From Comamonadaceae bacterium (lineage in GTDB: Bacteria; Pseudomonadota; Gammaproteobacteria; Burkholderiales; Burkholderiaceae_C): a stretch of 64,000 bases of DNA. A program made the position numbers and the translations under genes. The stretch lies in assembly GCA_003599455.1 (NCBI GenBank), contig QZKF01000041.1:42862-106861 (forward strand), in the 5' to 3' direction. Below the pieces are notes generated by a model. The model made no database searches. It was given only the letters and a program-made list of their open reading frames with translations, and was not told the DNA's origin. Numbering within the stretch: the stretch's first letter is position 1; each line of letters begins with the position of its first letter. Of the stretch, positions 17,748-27,130 are shown piece after piece.

Positions 17748-18713
17748 ATGAAAAAGATGATGTTCTGCCTTTCCGCGATCGCCTTTGCCAGCCTGGCCTC
17801 GGCCCAGACCAAATGGGACCTGCCCACTGGCTACTCGGCCAACAGCTTCCAGACCCAGAACGTGCAGCAGTTCGCCAACGAGGTGGACCAGCTCACCGGC
17901 GGCAAGCTCAAGATCACGCTGCACCCCGGCGGCTCGCTGTACAAGGCCAACGAGATCAAGCGCGCGGTGCAGACCGGCCAGGTGCCGGCGGCCGAGTTCA
18001 TCCTCTCGGGTTCGGCCAACGAGAACCCGCTGTTCGGCCTGGACTCGATCCCTTTCCTGGCCACCAGCTACACCGCCGCGAAACGCCTGTACGAGGCCGG
18101 CAAGCCGGCGCAGGACAGGCTGCTGGCCTCACAGGGCATGAAGGTGCTGTTCACCGTGCCGTGGCCGGGCCAGTCGCTGTACTCGATCAAGCCGGTGAAC
18201 ACGCCGGCCGACCTGGCGGGCACCAAGATGCGCGCCTACAACCCGGCCACCACGCGCATCGCGCAGCTGCTCAAGGCGCAGCCGGTGACGATCCAGCTGG
18301 CCGAGCTGCCGCAGGCCCTGGCCACCGGCGGCGTGCAGAACTTCCTGACCTCCAGCGCCAGCGGGGTCGAGAGCAAGCTGCATGAGCAGGTGAAGCACTT
18401 CTACCCGGTCAGCGCCTGGCTGCCGCGCAACGCCACCGTGGTGAACCAGAAGGCCTTCGACGCGCTCGACAAGCCCACGCAGGAGGCCGTGCTCAAGGCG
18501 GCCGCGGCGGCCGAGCAGCGCGGCTGGATCACCAGCGAACGGCTCGACGGCGAGTTCATCAAGGAACTCGGTGCCAAGGGCATGACGATTGCCGCACCGT
18601 CGGACAGCATCAGGAAGGAGCTCGCCGCCATCGGCGAGACCATGACGGCCGACTGGCTCAAGACCGCCGGTCCCGAAGGCCAGGCCGTGATCGACGCCTA
18701 CCGCAGCCGCTAA
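17748..18713 (+). CDS. dctP: TRAP transporter substrate-binding protein DctP (copy 2)
   Basis: A 321-residue periplasmic binding protein with a signal peptide cleaved after LASA near residue 19. It resembles copy 1 closely (start AQTKWDLP, KLKITLHPGGS, EIKRAVQTGQ, YNPATTRIAQLL). It begins the dctPQM set of the rightward operon, 27 bases after the DUF1445 gene and with AGGAG before the ATG. The linkage to DUF1445 and 5-oxoprolinase suggests it binds pyroglutamate, glutamate or a similar amino acid-derived acid. Bordetella TRAP proteins DctP6 and DctP7 are known pyroglutamate binders, though I cannot align them here. Confidence 0.92.
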   Translation: MKKMMFCLSAIAFASLASAQTKWDLPTGYSANSFQTQNVQQFANEVDQLTGGKLKITLHPGGSLYKANEIKRAVQTGQVPAAEFILSGSANENPLFGLDSIPFLATSYTAAKRLYEAGKPAQDRLLASQGMKVLFTVPWPGQSLYSIKPVNTPADLAGTKMRAYNPATTRIAQLLKAQPVTIQLAELPQALATGGVQNFLTSSASGVESKLHEQVKHFYPVSAWLPRNATVVNQKAFDALDKPTQEAVLKAAAAAEQRGWITSERLDGEFIKELGAKGMTIAAPSDSIRKELAAIGETMTADWLKTAGPEGQAVIDAYRSR

Positions 18714-18786
18714 GCCGCTGCCCCGCAGCGGGCCATGCCGGCCCGCTGCTCCCCTTTCGTTTCTTCAACCGAACCAGGAGCGTGCG

Positions 18787-19296
18787 GTGCTTCAACTCGT
18801 CTCGCGTTTTTACCAGGGGCTGCTGTTCCTGTCGTGCGTGTCCATGGTCGCGGCCTTCGGCGCGGTGCTGCTCGGGGTGGTGGCGCGGGAGGTGCAGTGG
18901 GACATTCCCGGCCTCGACGCCTACGCCGGCTACGCCATCGCCTGCGCCCTGTTCCTGGCATTGCCCGCCACGCTGCGCCACGGCGAGCACATCCGCGTGA
19001 CCTTGCTGCTGGACCGCCTGCCAGCCGAGGTGCGCGGCGCGCTGGAATGGATCTGCCTCGCCATCGGGCTGGGCATCGCGCTGGCCATGGCCTGGTACGC
19101 GAGCCGGCTGGTCTGGGTGTCCTGGACCACGCACGACATCTCGCCGGGGGCGGACGCCACGCCGCTGTGGATTCCGCAGATCGGCATGGCCCTGGGTTGC
19201 GCCGGTTTTGCGCTGTCCTTTGCCCAGGCGCTGGTGATGCGCTGGCAGGGCAGCCACTTCATCGCCGTCAACGCCGACGCCGCCCGCACCGAATGA
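18787..19296 (+). CDS. dctQ: TRAP transporter small permease DctQ (copy 2)
   Basis: A 169-residue membrane protein with four predicted helices and the same landmarks as copy 1: GLDAYAGYAIACALFLALPA, GEHIRVTLLLDRL and ATPLWIPQIGMAL. The start is a GTG with AGGAG about six bases upstream. It is followed after 25 bases by dctM. Confidence 0.92.
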   Translation: MLQLVSRFYQGLLFLSCVSMVAAFGAVLLGVVAREVQWDIPGLDAYAGYAIACALFLALPATLRHGEHIRVTLLLDRLPAEVRGALEWICLAIGLGIALAMAWYASRLVWVSWTTHDISPGADATPLWIPQIGMALGCAGFALSFAQALVMRWQGSHFIAVNADAARTE

Positions 19297-19321
19297 ACCG
19301 ACCACCACCGAAGGAATTGCC

Positions 19322-20620
19322 ATGGATGTCTTGATCGCTGCAGGCCTGATGCTGTTGCTGCTCGCCCTGCTGGGTGGTGGCTTGTGGATCGGCCTCTCGC
19401 TGCTCGCGGTGGCGCTGATCGGCATGGAGTTGTTCACCGCGCGCCCGGTGGGCGACAGCATGATGCTGACCATCTGGGGGTCGACGTCGAGCTGGACGCT
19501 GACCGCGCTGCCGCTGTTCCTGTGGATGGGCGAGATCCTGTTCCGCAGCAAGCTCTCGGACGACATGTTCAAGGGCCTGGCGCCCTGGCTGGACCGCCTG
19601 CCGGGCCGGCTGCTGCACACCAATGTGGTGGGCTGCACCATCTTCGCGGCGATCTCCGGCTCGTCGGCCGCCACCTGCGCCACCATCGGCAAGATCACGC
19701 TGCCCGAGCTGAAGAAGCGCGGCTACCCCGACGACATCTCGATCGGCACGCTGGCCGGCGCGGGCACGCTGGGCCTGCTGATTCCGCCCTCGATCATCAT
19801 GATCGTTTACGGCGTGGCCGCCAATGTGTCGATCGCCAAGCTGTTCCTGGCCGGCGTGATCCCGGGCCTGCTGCTGGCCGCGCTGTTCATGGGCTACATC
19901 ATCGTCTGGGCGCTGCTGAACAAGGACAAGGTGCCGGCGGCCGACGCGGCCATGAGCTTCGGCCAGAAGATCCATGCCTCGCGCCATCTCATACCCGTGG
20001 TGTCATTGATTGCGCTGGTGCTGGGCGGCATCTACAGCGGCATCGCCACCGCCACCGAAGCGGCGGCGCTGGGCGTGGGCGGCGCGCTGCTGCTCGCGAA
20101 GATCGAAGGCTCGCTGGACTGGGCGCGCTTCAGGGAGGGCCTGGTCGCCGCCTGCCGCGTCTACTGCATGATCGGCCTGATCCTGGCGGGCGCCGCCTTC
20201 CTCACGCTGGCGATGGGCTTCATCGGCCTGCCGCGCCACCTGGCCGAGTTCATCGGCGGATTGAACCTCTCACCGTTCAACCTGATGCTGCTGCTCATCG
20301 TGTTCTTCATCGTGCTGGGCTGCTTTCTGGACGGCATCTCCATGGTGGTGCTGACCATCGCGGTGCTGCTGCCCACGGTGGAGGCCGCCGGCTTCGACCT
20401 GATCTGGTTCGGCATCTTCATCGTGCTGGTGGTCGAGATGGCGCAGATCACACCACCGGTGGGCTTCAACCTGTTCGTGATCCAGGGCCTGACGCGGCGC
20501 GAGGTCACCTGGATCGCACGCACTGCATTGCCGCTGTTCCTGCTGATGCTGGTGGCGGTGTTCCTGACCTATTTCGTGCCCGACGTGGTGCTGTGGCTGC
20601 CCCGGCAGATGCAGAACTGA
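19322..20620 (+). CDS. dctM: TRAP transporter large permease DctM (copy 2)
   Basis: A 432-residue DctM-type permease with about 12 hydrophobic segments. It matches copy 1 over its full length, with identical blocks such as SWTLTALPLF, GSSAATCATIGKI, GLLIPPSIIMIVYGVAA and FDLIWFGIFIV. It forms the transporter core with DctQ copy 2. Two binding proteins, one on each side (17748 and 20651), could both feed it. Confidence 0.95.
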   Translation: MDVLIAAGLMLLLLALLGGGLWIGLSLLAVALIGMELFTARPVGDSMMLTIWGSTSSWTLTALPLFLWMGEILFRSKLSDDMFKGLAPWLDRLPGRLLHTNVVGCTIFAAISGSSAATCATIGKITLPELKKRGYPDDISIGTLAGAGTLGLLIPPSIIMIVYGVAANVSIAKLFLAGVIPGLLLAALFMGYIIVWALLNKDKVPAADAAMSFGQKIHASRHLIPVVSLIALVLGGIYSGIATATEAAALGVGGALLLAKIEGSLDWARFREGLVAACRVYCMIGLILAGAAFLTLAMGFIGLPRHLAEFIGGLNLSPFNLMLLLIVFFIVLGCFLDGISMVVLTIAVLLPTVEAAGFDLIWFGIFIVLVVEMAQITPPVGFNLFVIQGLTRREVTWIARTALPLFLLMLVAVFLTYFVPDVVLWLPRQMQN

Positions 20621-20650
20621 GACCGCGTCACAACGCTGAGGGAGACCCCC

Positions 20651-21613
20651 ATGAAGCTGTTCCTGCTGGTCGCGCTGGCCGCGGCCTCGGTGGCGCACGC
20701 CCAGACGCGCTGGCAACTGGCCACCGGCTACCGCACCGAGTCCTTCCACACGCAGAACATCGCGCAGTTCGCGAGCGAGGTGGAACAGGCCACGGCGGGC
20801 GCGCTGCGCATCGAGGTGCGCCCGAACAACACGCTGTTCAAGCTGGCCGAGATCCGCCAGGCGGTGCAGGACGGCAAGGCCGAGGCGGGCGAGACCATCA
20901 TGACCAGCATGGTGGGCGAGATACCGATCGCGGGCGCCGACGCCGTGCCCTTCGTGGTGCACAGCTACCGCGACGCGCGCCGCCTGTGGGACCTGCAGCG
21001 CCCGTTGATCGACAAACACCTGGCGGCGCGCGGCCTGCAGGCGCTGTACGCCGTGCCCTGGCCGCCGCAGGGCCTGTTCACCAGCGCGCCGGTGCGCTCG
21101 GCCGCCGACTTCCAGGGCACGCGCATGCGCACCTACAACCAGTCCACCCAGCGCATCGCGCAGATGCTGGGCGCCACGCCGGTGGACGTGCCCATGGTCG
21201 AGGTCAACCAGGCGCTGGCCAGCCGCCGCATGGACAGCATGATCACCTCGGCCGTGACGGGGGTGGAGAACCGCGTGTGGGACCAGATCGGCTTCTACTA
21301 CGGCATCAACGCCTGGTTCCCCAAGAACCTCGTGTTCGTGAACCGCCAGGCCTTCGAGGCCTTGCCGCCCACCGTGCGCGAGGCCGTGACCCGGGCAGCC
21401 GCGCGCGCCGAGGCGCGCGGCTGGGCCCTGAGCGAAGCCGTGGCGACCGAGTCCACCGGGGAGCTGCAGCGCCGCGGCATGAGGGTGGACCGCGTGCCCG
21501 CCACCTTCGAGGCCGAGCTCAAGCGCCTGGGCGAGAAGTTCTCGCGCGAGTGGGTGCAGGCTGTCGGCAACGAGGCCAACGTGATCTTTGTGCCCTATTA
21601 CTTTCAACGCTAA
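20651..21613 (+). CDS. dctP: TRAP transporter substrate-binding protein DctP (copy 3, without its own permease)
   Basis: A 320-residue binding protein with a signal peptide cleaved after VAHA near residue 18 and the mature start QTRWQLATGYRTESF. It is clearly related to copies 1 and 2 but more diverged, for example RPNNTLFKLAEIRQAVQ instead of HPGGSLYKANEIKRAVQ. It follows dctM after 30 bases and precedes the 5-oxoprolinase-type gene by 12. No further dctQM follows, so it must use copy 2 or copy 1 permeases, or act only as a sensor or scavenger. The tight spacing to the oxoprolinase gene makes a matching substrate likely. Confidence 0.9.
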   Translation: MKLFLLVALAAASVAHAQTRWQLATGYRTESFHTQNIAQFASEVEQATAGALRIEVRPNNTLFKLAEIRQAVQDGKAEAGETIMTSMVGEIPIAGADAVPFVVHSYRDARRLWDLQRPLIDKHLAARGLQALYAVPWPPQGLFTSAPVRSAADFQGTRMRTYNQSTQRIAQMLGATPVDVPMVEVNQALASRRMDSMITSAVTGVENRVWDQIGFYYGINAWFPKNLVFVNRQAFEALPPTVREAVTRAAARAEARGWALSEAVATESTGELQRRGMRVDRVPATFEAELKRLGEKFSREWVQAVGNEANVIFVPYYFQR

Positions 21614-21625
21614 AGTCCCACCACC

Positions 21626-24600
21626 ATGCAAGACAACACCTCTCCCCTGGGCAGCCGCTGGCAATTCTGGATCGACCGTGGCGGCACCTTCACCGACATC
21701 GTGGCCAAGCGCCCCGACGGCTCGCTCATCACCCACAAGCTGCTGTCCGAAAACCCCGAGCAGTACCGCGACGCGGCGGTGGCGGGCATCCGCCACCTGC
21801 TGGGCCTGAAGACTGGCGAGCCGGTGACACCCGCGCAGGTGGAGTGCGTGAAGATGGGTACCACCGTGGCCACCAACGCGCTGCTGGAACGCAAGGGCGA
21901 GCCCACGCTGCTGGTGACCACGCGCGGCTTTCGCGACGCGCTGCGCATCGCGTACCAGAACCGCCCGCGCCTGTTCGATCGCCGCATCGTGCTGCCCGAA
22001 CTGCTGTACAGCGAGGTGATCGAGGCGCAGGAACGGCTGAGCGCCCACGGCGACGTGCTGCAGCCGCTGAACGAGGCGGCGCTGCGCACCCAGCTGCTGG
22101 CGGCCCACGGGTGCGGCCTGCGCAGCGTGGCCATCGTGTTCATGCACGGCTACCGCTTCACCGCACACGAGCAGGCCGCGGCCCGCATCGCGCGCGAGCT
22201 GGGCTTCGCGCAGGTGAGCACCTCGCACGAAACCAGTCCGATGATGAAGTTCGTGAGCCGCGGCGACACCACGGTGGTCGATGCCTACCTCTCGCCCATC
22301 CTGCGCCGCTACGTGGAGCAGGTGGCCGGCGAGATGCCCGGCGTCAAGCTGTTCTTCATGCAGTCCTCCGGCGGCCTGACCGACGCGCGGGCCTTCCAGG
22401 GCAAGGACGCGATCCTCTCCGGCCCGGCCGGTGGCATCGTCGGCATGGCGCGCACCGCGGGCCTGGCCGGGCACGAGAAGGTGATCGGCTTCGACATGGG
22501 GGGCACCTCCACCGACGTGTCGCACTACGCGGGCGAATTCGAGCGCGAGTTCGAAACCCAGGTGGCGGGCGTGCGCATGCGCGCGCCCATGATGAGCATC
22601 CACACCGTGGCCGCGGGTGGGGGCTCCATCCTGTCGTTCGACGGCTCGCGTTTCCGCGTCGGCCCGGAGAGCGCCGGCGCCAACCCCGGCCCGGCGAGCT
22701 ACCGCCGCGGCGGCCCGCTGGCGGTGACCGACGCCAACGTGATGACCGGCAAGATCCAGCCACGCCACTTCCCGAAGGTGTTCGGCCCCGGGGCCGACGA
22801 GGCGCTGAGCTTCGACGCGGTGCAGGCGCAATTCAGCGAGCTCGCGGCGCGGACCGGGCGCGCACCCGAGGAGGTGGCCGAGGGTTTCATCAACATCGCG
22901 GTGCAGCAGATGGCCAACGCGATCAAGAAGATTTCGGTCGCGCGCGGCTACGACGTCACGCGCTACACCCTGCAGTGCTTCGGCGGCGCCGGCGGGCAGC
23001 ACGCCTGTCTGGTGGCCGATGCGCTGGGCATGTCGCGCGTGTTCGTGCACCCGCTCGCGGGCGTGCTCAGCGCCTACGGCATGGGGTTGGCCGACCAGAA
23101 CGTGATCCGCGAGCAGGCGGTGGAGCTGCCGCTGGTGGCGGCCTCGCTGCCGCTGGTGGCGGAGAAGCTCGACGCGCTGGGCGCCGCGGCCCAGGCCGAG
23201 CTGCAACGCCAGCAGGTCAACGCCGGCGCGGTCGCGGTGCACCACCGGGTGCATGTGCGCTACGAGGGCAGCGATGCGGCGCTGGTGGTGCCGTTTGGCG
23301 ACCTGGCGGCCATCCAGGCCGGCTTCGAGACCGCGTACCGCCAGCGTTTCGCCTTCCTGATGCAGGGCAAGCGCCTGGTGGTGGAGGCGGTGTCGGTGGA
23401 GGCGGTGGTGGCCGGCGACGCGCCCCACGAACCGCGCTTCGAGACGCACGAACCGCGCGAGGTGCCGCGCCGCGAGACGGTGCGCATGTATTCCGGTGGC
23501 CAGTGGTTCGACGCCGCGCTCGTGGTGCGCGAGGACCTGCGCCCGGGCGACGTGATCCCCGGCCCGGCCATCATTGCCGAGAAGAACGCCACCACGGTGG
23601 TGGAGCCCGGCTGGGAAGCCGTGCTGACCGCGCTCGACCACCTGGTGCTGGACCGCCGCGTGCCGCGCGCCACAGCCTACGCCATGGGCACCACGGTGGA
23701 CCCGGTGCTGCTCGAGGTGTTCAACAACCTCTTCATGAACATCGCCGAGCAGATGGGTCTGCAGCTGCAGAACACCGCCTACTCAGTCAACATCAAGGAA
23801 CGGCTCGACTTCTCGTGCGCGCTGTTCGACGCCGAGGGCAACCTGATCGCCAACGCGCCGCACATGCCGGTGCACCTGGGTTCCATGGGCGAGAGCATCA
23901 AGACCGTGATCCGCGAGAACGCCGGCCGCATGCAGCCCGGTGACGTGTACGCGCTCAACGACCCGTACCACGGCGGCACGCACCTGCCCGACGTGACCGT
24001 GATCACGCCGGTCTACCTGGGCAGCCAGCCGACCTTCTACGTGGGCTCGCGCGGCCACCACGCCGACATCGGTGGCACCACGCCGGGCTCCATGCCGCCG
24101 TTCTCCACGCGCATCGAGGAAGAGGGCGTGCAGATCAACAACGTGAAGCTGGTGGACCGCGGCGTGCTGCGCGAGGCCGAAATGGTGGCGCTGCTGCAGA
24201 GCGGCGAGTTCCCCAGCCGCAACCCGCAGCAGAACATGGCCGACCTCAAGGCACAGATCGCGGCCAACGAGAAGGGCGTGCAGGAACTGCGCAAGATGGT
24301 CGACCAGTTCGGCCTGGACGTGGTGCAGGCCTACATGCGCCATGTGCAGGACAACGCGGAGGAATCGGTGCGCCGGGTCATCACGCGCCTGAAGGACGGC
24401 GCGTTCACGCTGCCGCTGGACAACGGCGCGCAGATCCGGGTGGCGATCCGCGTGAATGCGCCGGCGCGCACGGCCGAGATCGACTTCACCGGCACCTCGG
24501 CCCAGCAGCCCAACAACTTCAACGCGCCCACGGCGGTGTGCATGGCGGCGGTGCTCTATGTGTTCCGCACGCTGGTGGACGACGACATTCCGCTCAACGC

Positions 24601-25219
24601 GGGCTGCCTCAAGCCGCTCAAGGTCATCATTCCGCCGGGCTCCATGCTCAACCCCAACCCGCCGGCCTCGGTGGTGGCGGGCAACGTGGAGACCTCCAGT
24701 TGCATCACCAACGCGCTGTACGGCGCGCTCGGCGTGATGGCGGCCAGCCAGTGCACCATGAACAACTTCACCTTCGGCAACGCGGCGCACCAGTACTACG
24801 AGACGATCTCGGGCGGCAGCGGCGCGGGCGAGGGCTTCGACGGCACGAGCGTGGTGCAGACGCACATGACCAACTCGCGCCTGACCGATCCCGAGGTGCT
24901 GGAGTTCCGTTTTCCGGTGCGGCTGGAAAGCTATGAGATCCGCGAAGGCTCGGGCGGCACCGGCCGCTGGCACGGCGGCCACGGCGGCGTGCGGCGCGTG
25001 CGTTTCCTGGAAGACATGACGGCCAGCATTTTGTCCAACGGCCGCCTGCATGGCGCCTTCGGCATGGCCGGAGGGCAGGCCGGGCAGGTCGGCATCAACC
25101 GCGTGGTGCGGGTGGACGGCTCACAGGAGGAGCTGGGCCACATCGGCCAGGCCGAGATGAAGCCGGGCGACATCTTCGAGATCCACACGCCGGGCGGCGG
25201 TGGCTACGGCAAACCGTAG
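21626..25219 (+). CDS. Fused 5-oxoprolinase / hydantoinase A-B protein (OPLAH-like)
   Basis: A 1197-residue fusion. The N-terminal half is HyuA-like and has the ATPase motifs RGGTFTD at residues 18-24 and DMGGTSTD from residue 290, plus GGAGGQHAC. The HyuB-like half starts near residue 685 and contains the [12 protein letters not shown] motif. Single-chain enzymes of this size are ATP-dependent 5-oxoprolinases of the eukaryotic OPLAH type, which open 5-oxo-L-proline to glutamate. Related fusions open hydantoins or carboxylate ketones, so specificity is not certain. The neighbours (DUF1445 and TRAP genes) favour 5-oxoproline. The stop is 4 bases from that of the convergent lapB. Confidence 0.9.
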   Translation: MQDNTSPLGSRWQFWIDRGGTFTDIVAKRPDGSLITHKLLSENPEQYRDAAVAGIRHLLGLKTGEPVTPAQVECVKMGTTVATNALLERKGEPTLLVTTRGFRDALRIAYQNRPRLFDRRIVLPELLYSEVIEAQERLSAHGDVLQPLNEAALRTQLLAAHGCGLRSVAIVFMHGYRFTAHEQAAARIARELGFAQVSTSHETSPMMKFVSRGDTTVVDAYLSPILRRYVEQVAGEMPGVKLFFMQSSGGLTDARAFQGKDAILSGPAGGIVGMARTAGLAGHEKVIGFDMGGTSTDVSHYAGEFEREFETQVAGVRMRAPMMSIHTVAAGGGSILSFDGSRFRVGPESAGANPGPASYRRGGPLAVTDANVMTGKIQPRHFPKVFGPGADEALSFDAVQAQFSELAARTGRAPEEVAEGFINIAVQQMANAIKKISVARGYDVTRYTLQCFGGAGGQHACLVADALGMSRVFVHPLAGVLSAYGMGLADQNVIREQAVELPLVAASLPLVAEKLDALGAAAQAELQRQQVNAGAVAVHHRVHVRYEGSDAALVVPFGDLAAIQAGFETAYRQRFAFLMQGKRLVVEAVSVEAVVAGDAPHEPRFETHEPREVPRRETVRMYSGGQWFDAALVVREDLRPGDVIPGPAIIAEKNATTVVEPGWEAVLTALDHLVLDRRVPRATAYAMGTTVDPVLLEVFNNLFMNIAEQMGLQLQNTAYSVNIKERLDFSCALFDAEGNLIANAPHMPVHLGSMGESIKTVIRENAGRMQPGDVYALNDPYHGGTHLPDVTVITPVYLGSQPTFYVGSRGHHADIGGTTPGSMPPFSTRIEEEGVQINNVKLVDRGVLREAEMVALLQSGEFPSRNPQQNMADLKAQIAANEKGVQELRKMVDQFGLDVVQAYMRHVQDNAEESVRRVITRLKDGAFTLPLDNGAQIRVAIRVNAPARTAEIDFTGTSAQQPNNFNAPTAVCMAAVLYVFRTLVDDDIPLNAGCLKPLKVIIPPGSMLNPNPPASVVAGNVETSSCITNALYGALGVMAASQCTMNNFTFGNAAHQYYETISGGSGAGEGFDGTSVVQTHMTNSRLTDPEVLEFRFPVRLESYEIREGSGGTGRWHGGHGGVRRVRFLEDMTASILSNGRLHGAFGMAGGQAGQVGINRVVRVDGSQEELGHIGQAEMKPGDIFEIHTPGGGGYGKP

Positions 25220-25223
25220 CGCC

Positions 25224-26369
25224 TCACAACTCTTCGACCCGCCGCGCCGGGTAGCTGTCCCAGGCCTGGCAGCCGGGGCACTGCCAGAAGTGCTGGCGTG
25301 CCTCGAAGCCGCAGGCCGCGCAGCGGTAGCGGCGCAGCGGGGCACTGGCCTGCTCCAGGGCCTTCTGCACCCGGGCCTGCGCCGTGGCGCTGGAGAGGGT
25401 TTCACCCGCCAGCCACTGGGCGGTGATGACGAGTGAAGGTTCCCGCTCCAGATGGGCGAGGTAGTGGTTGCGCACCACCTCGTTGTCGGCGCTCAGGCTG
25501 GCGAGTGCTTCCGTGATGTCGATCGAAGGCGCCCGCTCATGGCTGGCCTGCAGCAGGGCCACGGCCTCGGCTTGCCGGCCGGTCTGCCGGGCCAGGTCGG
25601 CCATCGCGCGGGCCGCCAGCGGCAGGCCTTGTGGTGCGTGCTGGTTCAGGCGCAGCAACGCCTCGAAGGCTCCCACCGCGTCACCCGCCTGCGCCTTGTG
25701 GGCCGACAAGGCCATCCAGCCACGCGCCAGCTGCGGCGCGCGTTGCACGGCCTCTTCCAGCAGACGCAAGGCCTGCGCACTGTCGCCGTTGCGCTGGGCC
25801 AGCTCCGCCTCTTCGCAGAGGTAGTGGGCCAGCCGCGTGGCGAAGCTGCCTTGTTCCGCGTCTTCGAGGCGCTGCGCGATCTGCTTGGCCTGCGGCCAGT
25901 CGCGCGAGCGCTCGTAGATGCCCAGCAGGGCGAGCAGGGCCTCGCCCTCGAAGGCCGAGCCCTCGAGCTTGTGCAGTGCCGCCTCGGCGCGGTCGAGCAG
26001 GCCGGCCTTGAGGAAATCGAGCGCCAGCGCGTGCTGGGCGCGGTCGCGGTCCTTGCGTCCGAGGTCGGCGCGCGAGAGCAGGTGCTCGTGCACACGCACC
26101 GCGCGGTCGTAGTCGCCGCGGCGGCGGAACAGGTTGCCCAGCGCGAAGTGCAGTTCGGCGGTGTCGGGGTCGCCCTGCACCGCTTCGATGAAGGCGTCGA
26201 TGGCCTGATCCTGCTGTTCGTTGAGCAGGTGGTTCAGGCCGCGGAAATAGGCCTTGGGCGCCTGGCGGCTTTCCATGCGCCACTGCCGCAGGTCGAGCCG
26301 GGACGCGCCCCAGCCCAGCGCGAAAGCCAGTGGCAGGCCCCAGAGCAGCCAGGTGAAATCAAAGTCCAT
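25224..26369 (-). CDS. lapB: Lipopolysaccharide assembly protein LapB (YciM)
   Basis: A 381-residue protein close to the E. coli LapB length of 389. It has an N-terminal membrane anchor (FTWLLWGLPLAFALGWGAS), a run of TPR repeats over about residues 35-340, and a C-terminal rubredoxin-like metal site with two CxxC pairs (YRCAACGF and QCPGCQAW). LapB directs FtsH to LpxC and so limits lipid A synthesis. The ATG at 26369 overlaps lapA by 11 bases. Confidence 0.93.
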   Translation of the reverse strand: MDFDFTWLLWGLPLAFALGWGASRLDLRQWRMESRQAPKAYFRGLNHLLNEQQDQAIDAFIEAVQGDPDTAELHFALGNLFRRRGDYDRAVRVHEHLLSRADLGRKDRDRAQHALALDFLKAGLLDRAEAALHKLEGSAFEGEALLALLGIYERSRDWPQAKQIAQRLEDAEQGSFATRLAHYLCEEAELAQRNGDSAQALRLLEEAVQRAPQLARGWMALSAHKAQAGDAVGAFEALLRLNQHAPQGLPLAARAMADLARQTGRQAEAVALLQASHERAPSIDITEALASLSADNEVVRNHYLAHLEREPSLVITAQWLAGETLSSATAQARVQKALEQASAPLRRYRCAACGFEARQHFWQCPGCQAWDSYPARRVEEL

Positions 26370-26670
26370 GCCGGCGGTCGGTCGGGTCGGGGGGGAGCAG
26401 GGTGGTGTCGCCGTCAAACGCCGTGCTGGCCAGCACCGACACCGAAGCCTGGTGGCGGCGCGAACGCCGTGCGCGCAACCACAGCGGCAGCATCACGGCC
26501 ACCCCGAGGAACACACCCAGCACGAGCGCGACCAGGATCACGAGCACCAGCGGGGCCTGCCAGCTCGCGCCGAAGAACAGGTTTAGCGTCACGCTGTCCT
26601 GGTTGTTCAGCGCGAAGGCGAACAGCACAAAAAAAATGGCTGCATTGAGCAGCCACATCAGGTATTTCAC
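26359..26670 (-). CDS. lapA: LapA-domain protein (DUF1049)
   Basis: A 103-residue inner-membrane protein with two hydrophobic segments (YLMWLLNAAIFFVLFAFAL and the segment starting PLVLVILVALVLG). It carries the LapA pattern NNQDSVTLNLFFG. It works with LapB in lipopolysaccharide assembly. It overlaps lapB and lies 46 bases after ihfB in the same direction. Confidence 0.9.
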   Translation of the reverse strand: MKYLMWLLNAAIFFVLFAFALNNQDSVTLNLFFGASWQAPLVLVILVALVLGVFLGVAVMLPLWLRARRSRRHQASVSVLASTAFDGDTTLLPPDPTDRRHGL

Positions 26671-26716
26671 GTCGTCCCCTTTGTGGTGGGGCGATTGTAG
26701 CGAGCGGGCTCGCCGC

Positions 26717-27037
26717 TCAGGCGCGCTTCTGGGTCTCGCGGCCCAGAATCTCGGCGGTCTTCTTGTCCACTTCTTCGCGCAGGGCCTTGCCCGGCTTGAA
26801 GTGCGGCACGCGCTTTTCCGGAATCATCACGCTCTCGCCCGAACGCGGGTTGCGGCCGATGCGCGGTGAGCGGCGGTTGACGGAGAAGCTGCCAAAACCC
26901 CGGATCTCGATCCGGTGACCCTTGACCAGGGCGTCGCCCATCGCGTCCAGAATGGCCTTGACGGCGAACTCTGCATCGCGGTGGGTCAGCTGGCCAAAGC
27001 GGTTGGCCAAGGCTTCAACGAGGTCGCTGCGGGTCAT
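26717..27037 (-). CDS. ihfB: Integration host factor subunit beta
   Basis: A 106-residue HU/IHF fold protein. The DNA-minor-groove arm contains RNPRSGESV followed by [13 protein letters not shown], and the N-terminus is [14 protein letters not shown], as in IHF beta. It bends DNA as a heterodimer with IHF alpha and is relevant to the sigma-54 promoter of glnA in this window. I used the ATG before TRSDL rather than a longer upstream start without homology. Confidence 0.96.
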   Translation of the reverse strand: MTRSDLVEALANRFGQLTHRDAEFAVKAILDAMGDALVKGHRIEIRGFGSFSVNRRSPRIGRNPRSGESVMIPEKRVPHFKPGKALREEVDKKTAEILGRETQKRA

Positions 27038-27073
27038 GTCGGCTTGAGATGGGGCGTTGTGGGACCCGGCGCT

Positions 27074-27111
27074 CAGGCGAGAAGCCACCCTTGCGGGCAG
27101 GCGGCTCGCCT
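27074..27111 (-). other. Hairpin between rpsA and ihfB
   Basis: Inverted repeats AGGCGAG...CTCGCCT with further pairing of GCC/GGC enclose a 13-base loop. There is no T tract after it, so it may be a processing or attenuation structure that separates rpsA and ihfB expression rather than a true terminator. Confidence 0.35.
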
Positions 27112-27130
27112 GGCGCCGAACCGGTTTCGC

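Noticed and set aside
20270..23641. 1123-codon open frame on the minus strand
   Set aside because: Antisense shadow of the dctP and oxoprolinase genes, His/Val/Gly-rich and without motifs.
19384..23943. 1519-codon open frame on the plus strand across dctM, dctP and the oxoprolinase gene
   Set aside because: It is in another frame of well-identified genes and is made of Arg/Gly/Ala-rich repeats caused by high GC at third codon positions. It has no domain.
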